From contig JAAOMR010000504.1 of NCBI GenBank assembly GCA_018853935.1, positions 1-47,415 of the forward strand: DNA of 47,415 bases, given 5' to 3'. Below the pieces are notes generated by a model. That model searched no databases and was not told the origin of the DNA. It saw only the letters and a program-made list of their open reading frames with translations. The translations under genes and the position numbers were made by a program. Each line of letters begins with the position of its first letter. Position 1 is the stretch's first letter. Shown one piece after another: positions 40,575-47,415 of this stretch. The DNA comes from Acidithiobacillus ferrivorans (GTDB taxonomy: Bacteria > Pseudomonadota > Gammaproteobacteria > Acidithiobacillales > Acidithiobacillaceae).

Positions 40575-42365
40575 ATGCGGACACACTATTGTAACGGCAT
40601 TCACGAAAGCTTGATTGGCCAAACCGTCACCCTCTGCGGCTGGGCGCAACGGCGGCGCGATCACGGCGGCGTCATTTTTATTGATCTGCGGGATCGCGAA
40701 GGCTTGGTCCAGGTCGTCGCCGATCCGGACCAGGTTGACGCCTTCGCGGCCGCCAATGAGTGCCGCAGTGAATTCGTGTTGCAGGTGGAAGGTGTGCTGC
40801 GCGCCCGTCCCGCGGGCACTGAGAATCCCCACATGCCCAGTGGCAAAGTGGAACTGGCCGCAGCGCGCATCAGCATTCTCAACCGATCCGAGCCGGTCCC
40901 TTTCCCGCTGGATGAGGAAGACATCGCCGAGAATCTGCGGCTCAAATACCGCTATCTGGATCTGCGCCGCCCGGAAATGCTGAATCGCTTGCGACTGCGC
41001 CACCAGGTGACCCGTTTTGTGCGCAGCTACCTGGATGCCGCTGGCTTTATCGATGTGGAAACACCCGTCCTTACCCGCTCCACCCCCGAAGGCGCCCGTG
41101 ACTATCTGGTGCCCTCGCGCACCCAGCCGGGACATTTTTTCGCGCTGCCCCAGAGTCCGCAACTCTTCAAACAGCTCCTGATGGTGGCCGGGCTGGACCG
41201 TTACTACCAGATCACCAAATGTTTTCGTGACGAAGACTTGCGCGCCGATCGTCAGCCGGAGTTCACCCAGATTGATATCGAGGCCTCCTTTGTCGATGAA
41301 GAGGCCGTTATGGGGATTGCCGAGCCCATGATTCGCGGGCTTTTCGCCGAGGTGCTGGGGGTGCAGCTCCCCGACCCCTTCCCGCGCATGACCTACGCAG
41401 ACTCCATGCACCGTTTCGGTGTGGACCGCCCCGATCTGCGCAATCCGCTGGAACTCACCGATCTCACCGATCTCATGGGCGAGGTGGACTTCAAGGTCTT
41501 TCGCGAAGCCGCCGCGCGCCCGCGCGGGCGGGTGGCCTGCCTGCGTATTCCGGGCGGTGCCCAGCTCAGCCGGGCGCAGATTGATGTCTACACCCAGTTC
41601 GCCGCCATCTACGGGGCCAAGGGCCTGGCCTGGATCAAGGTGAATGCCCTGGATCAGGGTAACGAAGGTCTGCAATCCCCCATCGTCAAGTTCCTGCCGG
41701 AAAATGTCTTGCGGGAAATCCTCCGGCGCTGCGGCGCGGCAGCGGGCGACATCCTCTTTTTCGGCGCCGATACGGCCAAAATCGTCAACGAAGCCCTCGG
41801 TAATTTGCGTAACCGTCTGGCCACTGATCTGGGTTTGCTGACAGGCGAATGGTGCCCGGTCTGGATCACCGACTTCCCGATGTTCGACTATGACGACAAG
41901 GAAGACCGCTGGACGTCCACGCACCATCCCTTTACCGCGCCGCAGACGGAACACCTGGAAACCCTCAGTCAAGATCCCGGTAACGCCCTGGCACGGGCTT
42001 ACGATCTGGTGCTCAACGGCAATGAGGTGGGCGGTGGCAGTATCCGCATCCATCAGGAGACGATGCAGGAAAAGGTTTTTGCCGCCCTCGGCATTGCTGC
42101 GGAAGAGGCGCGGGATAAATTCGGTTTCCTCCTCGACGCCCTGCATTATGGCGCGCCACCCCATGGAGGCCTGGCTTTCGGACTGGACCGGCTGGTCATG
42201 CTCCTCTGTGGTGCCGAGACGATCCGTGATGTGATCGCCTTCCCCAAGACGCAAAAGGCCGGTTGCCTGCTCACCGAAGCCCCTGGCACCGTGGCCGACA
42301 AGCAGCTTCAGGAGTTGGGCATCCGCCTGCGTCCCGGAATCGGCGCCGACGTACAAAATCCCTGA
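40575..42365 (+). CDS. aspS: Aspartyl-tRNA synthetase, likely non-discriminating (Asp/Asn)
   Basis: A 596-residue protein of bacterial AspRS size. The N-terminal anticodon-binding OB fold ([18 protein letters not shown]) is followed by the class II core: motif 2 [20 protein letters not shown], the GAD insertion domain (about 290-420), and motif 3 [16 protein letters not shown]. The OB fold has His in RRRDHGG, and RPAGT later, the residues linked to relaxed tRNA(Asp)/tRNA(Asn) charging in Pseudomonas-type AspRS, where E. coli has Leu and Lys. It would then work with GatCAB to make Asn-tRNA. The start is firm (MRTHYCNG). Confidence 0.95.
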   Translation: MRTHYCNGIHESLIGQTVTLCGWAQRRRDHGGVIFIDLRDREGLVQVVADPDQVDAFAAANECRSEFVLQVEGVLRARPAGTENPHMPSGKVELAAARISILNRSEPVPFPLDEEDIAENLRLKYRYLDLRRPEMLNRLRLRHQVTRFVRSYLDAAGFIDVETPVLTRSTPEGARDYLVPSRTQPGHFFALPQSPQLFKQLLMVAGLDRYYQITKCFRDEDLRADRQPEFTQIDIEASFVDEEAVMGIAEPMIRGLFAEVLGVQLPDPFPRMTYADSMHRFGVDRPDLRNPLELTDLTDLMGEVDFKVFREAAARPRGRVACLRIPGGAQLSRAQIDVYTQFAAIYGAKGLAWIKVNALDQGNEGLQSPIVKFLPENVLREILRRCGAAAGDILFFGADTAKIVNEALGNLRNRLATDLGLLTGEWCPVWITDFPMFDYDDKEDRWTSTHHPFTAPQTEHLETLSQDPGNALARAYDLVLNGNEVGGGSIRIHQETMQEKVFAALGIAAEEARDKFGFLLDALHYGAPPHGGLAFGLDRLVMLLCGAETIRDVIAFPKTQKAGCLLTEAPGTVADKQLQELGIRLRPGIGADVQNP

Positions 42366-42377
42366 AAAGGGCACCGC

Positions 42378-42406
42378 TTGACGGGCAGCAGGCGGCTTCG
42401 TAACGT
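42378..42406 (+). promoter_or_regulatory. Candidate promoter of nadA
   Basis: TTGACG (42378-42383), 17-bp spacer, TAACGT (42401-42406), about 45 bp ahead of the nadA start. Confidence 0.5.
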
Positions 42407-42450
42407 AATCGGATATTTTACACGCGCGATAGCGCCTGAGAGGGTCGGTT

Positions 42451-43548
42451 ATGGGTGTGGAAACGGTGATGATTCAGGGACTCCGGCGTAGCGATGGGTT
42501 GGAACTCGATGCGCGGATTCGGCGGGCCAAGGCAGCGCTGGGCAAACGCGCGGTCATCCTCGGCCACCATTATCAGCGCGAGGAAGTCTACCGTCATGCC
42601 GACTTTCATGGCGACTCCCTGCAGCTCTCCCGTGCGGCCGCCGAGCAGGAGGCCGAGTTCATCGTCTTCTGCGGCGTTCACTTCATGGCGGAAGTGGCCG
42701 ACATTCTCAGCCGCCCGGAACAGGCGAGCATCCTGCCCGACCTCAATGCCGGTTGTGCCATGGCCGATATGGCCGATATGCCCCAGGTGCAGCGTGCCTG
42801 GGAAGAGCTGGCGACGGTGATCGATGTGGAGCGGGAGGTCACCCCCGTTACCTACGTGAACTCTTCGGCTGCGCTCAAGGCCTTTTGCGGCGTCCACGGC
42901 GGCACGGTCTGCACCTCCTCCAATGCCCGCAAAGTGCTCGACTGGTCTTTCCAGCAACGTCCCAAGGCCCTGTTCTTCCCCGATCAGCATCTGGGACGCT
43001 GGACCGGGCATCAACTGGGTATTCCGCTGCGCGACATGCCGGTCTGGGACCCCAGCCAACCCCTCGGCGGCCTCACGCCCGAGGAAATCCGCCGTGCCAA
43101 AATTCTGCTCTGGAAAGGGCACTGCGCCGTCCACCAGATGTTTCAGCCAGCCCATATCGAACGCTGGCGGCACGAGCACCCGCAGGGACAGGTGATCGCC
43201 CATCCGGAAGCGTCTTTTGAAGTCTGTCAGCGCTCCGACGCCGTCGGCTCCACGGACTTCATCCTGCGCACGGTCAAGGCTTCGCCACCCGGCAGTGAAT
43301 GGCTGGTGGGCACTGAAATCAATCTGGTCACCCGCCTCGCCGAGGAGGTGCGCGCGGAGGGCAAGACGGTGGAGTTCATGTCGCCTATGGTCTGCATGTG
43401 TTCCACCATGTTCCGCATTGATCCGGAGCAACTGGCGCGCTCGCTGGAAAGTCTCCTTGCCGGTCAGGTCGTCAACCGGATTCAGGTAGACCCCGAGACC
43501 GCCGCCCAGGCCCGCCTGGCACTCAAACGCATGCTCGCCGTTTCCTGA
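42451..43548 (+). CDS. nadA: Quinolinate synthase A
   Basis: A 365-residue [4Fe-4S] enzyme that condenses iminoaspartate with dihydroxyacetone phosphate to quinolinate in NAD synthesis. Seen: GHHYQREEVYRHADFHGDS, the first substrate loop; cluster cysteines in FCGVHFMAE, near NSSAALKAFC/GTVCTSSNA, and in SPMVCMCSTM; and HPEASFEVC. The length is that of the longer (proteobacterial) type. It is followed after 8 bp by an acyltransferase gene. Confidence 0.95.
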   Translation: MGVETVMIQGLRRSDGLELDARIRRAKAALGKRAVILGHHYQREEVYRHADFHGDSLQLSRAAAEQEAEFIVFCGVHFMAEVADILSRPEQASILPDLNAGCAMADMADMPQVQRAWEELATVIDVEREVTPVTYVNSSAALKAFCGVHGGTVCTSSNARKVLDWSFQQRPKALFFPDQHLGRWTGHQLGIPLRDMPVWDPSQPLGGLTPEEIRRAKILLWKGHCAVHQMFQPAHIERWRHEHPQGQVIAHPEASFEVCQRSDAVGSTDFILRTVKASPPGSEWLVGTEINLVTRLAEEVRAEGKTVEFMSPMVCMCSTMFRIDPEQLARSLESLLAGQVVNRIQVDPETAAQARLALKRMLAVS

Positions 43549-43556
43549 CGGACACC

Positions 43557-44168
43557 ATGGGGCTATCGTCTACGGCGGCCGATCAGGCAACGGAATGGTC
43601 CTTTACCCAACGCAGCCTGCATGCCCTGCTTTACGGCTACACCCGCTTTTATCAAGGAGGTCACTGGGAGCCCAGCAGCATTCCCGCAACCGGGCCGGCC
43701 ATCCTCGCCTGCAACCACGTCTCCGTGCTCGACCCTTTGTTCCTGGTAGCCAGCAACTGCCGGATGATTTCCTTTCTGGTCGCGCGGGAATATTACGACA
43801 ACGCCTGGACGCGCCGCCTGCTGGAGCAGACTTACAGCATCCCCGTACGTCGCGACCGCCGTGACGTGGGTGCCCTCCTGCAGGCGCGCCGGTTATTGGA
43901 AGACGGACGCGTGCTGGGCATATTTCCCGAAGGCGGGATCAACCGCGGTCAGACCCAGAAAGGCCTGGCTTGGCTGGTGCGGGAAAGTGCTGCTCCGGTG
44001 GTGCCCGCCCATATCAGTGGCGCACGGCAAGGCCGCTCTGACCTCGCCACCTGGCTGCACCGGCAGCGGCCCCTGCTGCGTTATGGCGTGCCCCTGCATT
44101 TTCATCGTGATGCCGATGCCGCCGAAGTGCTCGGCGCCACCATGAGCGCCATCACCACCCTCGCATGA
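43557..44168 (+). CDS. plsC: 1-acyl-glycerol-3-phosphate acyltransferase (PlsC-like)
   Basis: A 203-residue protein. The catalytic NHVSVLDP (the HxxxxD motif, about 52-59) and the acceptor-binding FPEGGINR (about 122-129) are clear, with a short hydrophobic N-terminus and no long membrane domain. It transfers an acyl chain to lysophosphatidate at the inner membrane. The small size fits the PlsC-like branch, whose substrate can vary (for example ornithine lipids). Cotranscribed with nadA by spacing. Confidence 0.85.
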   Translation: MGLSSTAADQATEWSFTQRSLHALLYGYTRFYQGGHWEPSSIPATGPAILACNHVSVLDPLFLVASNCRMISFLVAREYYDNAWTRRLLEQTYSIPVRRDRRDVGALLQARRLLEDGRVLGIFPEGGINRGQTQKGLAWLVRESAAPVVPAHISGARQGRSDLATWLHRQRPLLRYGVPLHFHRDADAAEVLGATMSAITTLA

Positions 44169-44242
44169 CGGCATCCCCGCCTTTGCGGTACCATGGGCGA
44201 TATTTTGGCAGAATAATCCAGTGATAGAACAGGGAGTACGTC

Positions 44243-44995
44243 ATGTCCGGGCATAGCAAGTGGTCCACCATCAAATTCAAGAAGGCGCTGAAGGACGCCA
44301 AGCGCGGCAAGATTTTCACCCGCCTCATCCGCGAAATCACGGTGGCGGCGCGGGCCGGCGGCGGTGATCCGGCCAGCAATTCCCGCTTGCGCCTTGCCCT
44401 GGACAAGGCCTACGGGGCCAATATGACCAAAGACACCATCGAGCGGGCGGTCAAGCGTGGCACCGGTGAGCTGGAAGGTGTGGATTACGAGGAAGTGACC
44501 TACGAGGGCTATGGCCCCGGCGGTGTCGCTATCCTGATCGAGACCATGACCGACAATAAGGTGCGTACCGTCGCTGAAGTGCGCCACATATTTTCCAAGC
44601 GCGGCGGCAATATGGGTACGGCAGGCTCGGTGGCTTATCAGTTTAAAAAGCTTGGCCTGATTATTTTCCCGGCAGATGCTGATGAGGACCGGATTCTGGA
44701 AGCGGCCCTGGAAGCAGGTGCTGAAGATGTGGTCAATGAAGGCGAGCGGATCGCCGTTTATACGGCCCCATCGGATCTTCACAGCGTGGTTCTGGCCCTG
44801 GAAGCGGCAGGGCTCAAGCCGGAAGAAAGTGAAATGACGATGATTCCGGAGAATACGATCGAGGTCAGCGGTGAGGAGGCGGAGAAATTGCTGCGGCTCA
44901 TCGATTTCCTCGAAGAAAATGATGACGTGCAGAACGTCTATGCCAACTACGAGATCAGTGACGAGGAAATGGCCCGTCTGGAAGCGGCATCCTGA
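44243..44995 (+). CDS. yebC: YebC/PmpR-family DNA-binding protein (TACO1-like)
   Basis: A 250-residue protein starting [20 protein letters not shown] with GGGAG ahead of ATG 44243. Three-domain YebC signatures follow: [36 protein letters not shown], and acidic ends. Members act as transcriptional regulators or, as shown more recently, help ribosomes pass proline stretches. It is first in the yebC-ruvC-ruvA-ruvB row, 7 bp before ruvC. Confidence 0.96.
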   Translation: MSGHSKWSTIKFKKALKDAKRGKIFTRLIREITVAARAGGGDPASNSRLRLALDKAYGANMTKDTIERAVKRGTGELEGVDYEEVTYEGYGPGGVAILIETMTDNKVRTVAEVRHIFSKRGGNMGTAGSVAYQFKKLGLIIFPADADEDRILEAALEAGAEDVVNEGERIAVYTAPSDLHSVVLALEAAGLKPEESEMTMIPENTIEVSGEEAEKLLRLIDFLEENDDVQNVYANYEISDEEMARLEAAS

Positions 44996-45002
44996 ACCCG
45001 CG

Positions 45003-45575
45003 ATGGCGCTTTTGGCGGAGTCTGCGGCCATGCTGAATGCCGGAACGTCGCCGGCACCCCTGCCCAAAGCCGCAGTGCGGATCATCGGTATTGATCCCGG
45101 TTCTTTGCGCACCGGCTACGGCATTATTGAGTCTGACGCGTCTGGCCAGCTCCGGCATATCGCCCATGGTTGTCTAAATGTGTCCGGGCAGCCCTTTCTG
45201 GAACGCATTGGCGCCATCTATCACGAACTGAAACAGGTTATTGGCGACACTCAGCCGAACGTGGCGGCCATTGAGCAGGTGTTCATGGCGCGCAATGCCG
45301 ACTCTGCTCTCAAGCTGGGGCAGGCGCGCGGGGCGGCGCTGGTCGCTTTGCTCGAAGCCGGGTTGCCCGTACATGAATACACGGCACTGCAGATCAAAAA
45401 AGCCGCCGTCGGTGGTGGCCATGCGGCCAAGGAACAGGTACAGAGCATGGTCCGCTGGCTCCTCAAACTGAGCGAAAACCCGCAGGCCGATGCTGCCGAT
45501 GCCCTGGCCTGCGCCATTTGTCATGCCCATCATGCCAGCACCCAGCAACGCTGGCAGCTGGCTGCCAGCCGCTGA
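45003..45575 (+). CDS. ruvC: Holliday junction endonuclease RuvC
   Basis: A 190-residue protein if ATG 45003 is used; a shorter form from GTG 45075 (166 residues) matches the usual RuvC length and begins at VRIIGIDPGSLRTGYG. Catalytic acids: Asp in GIDPG, Glu in AIEQVFMARN, and Asp residues in DAADALACA. It cuts Holliday junctions held by RuvAB. The true start is undecided because neither site has a strong ribosome box. Confidence 0.93.
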   Translation: MALLAESAAMLNAGTSPAPLPKAAVRIIGIDPGSLRTGYGIIESDASGQLRHIAHGCLNVSGQPFLERIGAIYHELKQVIGDTQPNVAAIEQVFMARNADSALKLGQARGAALVALLEAGLPVHEYTALQIKKAAVGGGHAAKEQVQSMVRWLLKLSENPQADAADALACAICHAHHASTQQRWQLAASR

Positions 45576-45605
45576 ACCGCGTCACGACCGAAGGGACCAC
45601 CCGTC

Positions 45606-46187
45606 ATGATCACCTCGCTTACCGGCACCATCTTGCAGCGGCGTCCGCCCTGGCTCTGGCTCAATGTGCAGGGCGTTGGCTATGAACTGGAGATGCCCCT
45701 GTCTGGCTTTTATCAGATGCCCGCCGAAGGTGCAGCGCTGACCGTGCATACCCACCTCACCATTCGCGAAGATGCCCATTTACTCTATGGCTTCATGACG
45801 GTAGCGGAGCGCGATACGTTTCGCCTGCTGATCCGGGTCAACGGCATCGGTGGCAAGGTGGCGCTGGCCTGCCTTTCCGGTCTGTCTGCGGAGCGGCTCA
45901 GTCAGGCCGTGGCCGAAGGTAACACTGCGCAACTCACCGCTATCCCCGGCATCGGCCAGAAAACCGCCGAACGGCTGGTGGTGGAACTGCGTGACAAGAT
46001 GGGGGGCATCGCGCCGGGACCTGTAGGCAGCACCGCTAGCGGCGACCCCCGTCAGGAAGCCATTGCCGCACTGCTGACTTTAGGTTATAAGCCTGCGCAG
46101 GCGAGCCAGGCCATAGCCGGTCTGGCGGAAGGTCTGGGTTTGGAAGACCTTATCCGTCAGTCGCTGCAAAATTTGTCACGTCATTGA
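45606..46187 (+). CDS. ruvA: Holliday junction DNA helicase subunit RuvA
   Basis: A 193-residue protein starting MITSLTGTILQRRPPWLWLN. It has the OB fold, then the two helix-hairpin-helix units (LIRVNGIGGKVALACLS and ITAIPGIGQKTAERLVVEL in part: IPGIGQKTAERL), and a C-terminal domain III (EAIAALLTLGYKPAQASQAI) that contacts RuvB. Lies 30 bp after ruvC. Confidence 0.97.
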   Translation: MITSLTGTILQRRPPWLWLNVQGVGYELEMPLSGFYQMPAEGAALTVHTHLTIREDAHLLYGFMTVAERDTFRLLIRVNGIGGKVALACLSGLSAERLSQAVAEGNTAQLTAIPGIGQKTAERLVVELRDKMGGIAPGPVGSTASGDPRQEAIAALLTLGYKPAQASQAIAGLAEGLGLEDLIRQSLQNLSRH

Positions 46188-46226
46188 TTTTTTGGAACCC
46201 ACCAGCGCGCCAATGGTCAGATCAGA

Positions 46227-47241
<1,015 letters not shown>

Positions 47242-47252
<11 letters not shown>

Positions 47253-47415
47253 CGATCCCATCAGCATTTTCCACGTTCGCGTTTATTATGAAGATACGGA
47301 TCATGGCGGGGTGGTGTACCATGCCAACTACTTACGCTTCATGGAGCGCGCCCGCACCGAAATGCTGCGCGAACGGGGTTATGAACTGGATGTACTGGAG
47401 CAGGATGCAGGAATC
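47242..47415 (+). CDS. ybgC: YbgC-like acyl-CoA thioesterase (partial, cut by window end)
   Basis: 58 codons from ATG 47242, overlapping the ruvB end by 11 bp and running off the window. [20 protein letters not shown] is the hot-dog thioesterase active-site segment of the Tol-Pal-linked YbgC, with the catalytic Asp, followed by [17 protein letters not shown]. The tol-pal genes usually follow. Confidence 0.9.

Overview
The window looks like a chromosomal segment of an Acidithiobacillus-type bacterium. This rests on the order and style of the housekeeping genes, an AspRS with non-discriminating features and a G+C content near 58-62% in the core; it is recognition from memory, not a database result. 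Three blocks can be separated.

(1) 1-21,115: an accessory block of lower and uneven G+C for surface polysaccharide/glycoprotein and two-partner secretion. At the left edge is the last ~54 codons of an outer-membrane TpsB-like barrel, followed by a periplasmic PpiC-type isomerase and a small lipoprotein. Then come an AT-rich FkbM methyltransferase, a huge sulfotransferase-GT4-GT2 fusion, galE, a GT2-GT2 enzyme, a TPR-GT41 (OGT/HMW1C-superfamily) glycosyltransferase, a GT4, a GT4-GT2 fusion and a second, unrelated sulfotransferase with a coiled-coil tail. The block ends with an 815-aa Cys-free, Ser/Thr/Asn/Gly-rich secreted protein with a TPS (filamentous-haemagglutinin-like) N-terminal domain. 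That gene has its own promoter, a 63-codon leader gene and a textbook terminator. Together this reads as an enlarged HMW1ABC-like locus in which an exported adhesin or surface glycan could be glycosylated, methylated and sulfated. Just outside it lie six copies of a TTGGGCAAA-type repeat and the 3' half of a tRNA(CAT) gene with its terminator, which looks like one end of an island integrated in a tRNA gene.

(2) 21,116-31,415: a G+C-rich type I restriction-modification cluster. It comprises a half-size HsdS, HsdM, RhuM, a full HsdS and a DUF3800 protein, all joined by 4-bp ATGA overlaps. After a hairpin and a new promoter come HsdR and a YgjP-like metallohydrolase. A decayed ADP-ribosylglycohydrolase tail marks the far edge.

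(3) 31,435-47,415: core genome. It holds an unusual Nramp-family transporter with a 66-aa membrane partner; the rpmH-rnpA-yidD-yidC-mnmE operon (without dnaA beside it); ettA; a DUF202 protein; marC; an FmdB-type zinc ribbon; aspS; nadA; plsC; and yebC-ruvC-ruvA-ruvB-ybgC (the last cut by the window edge).
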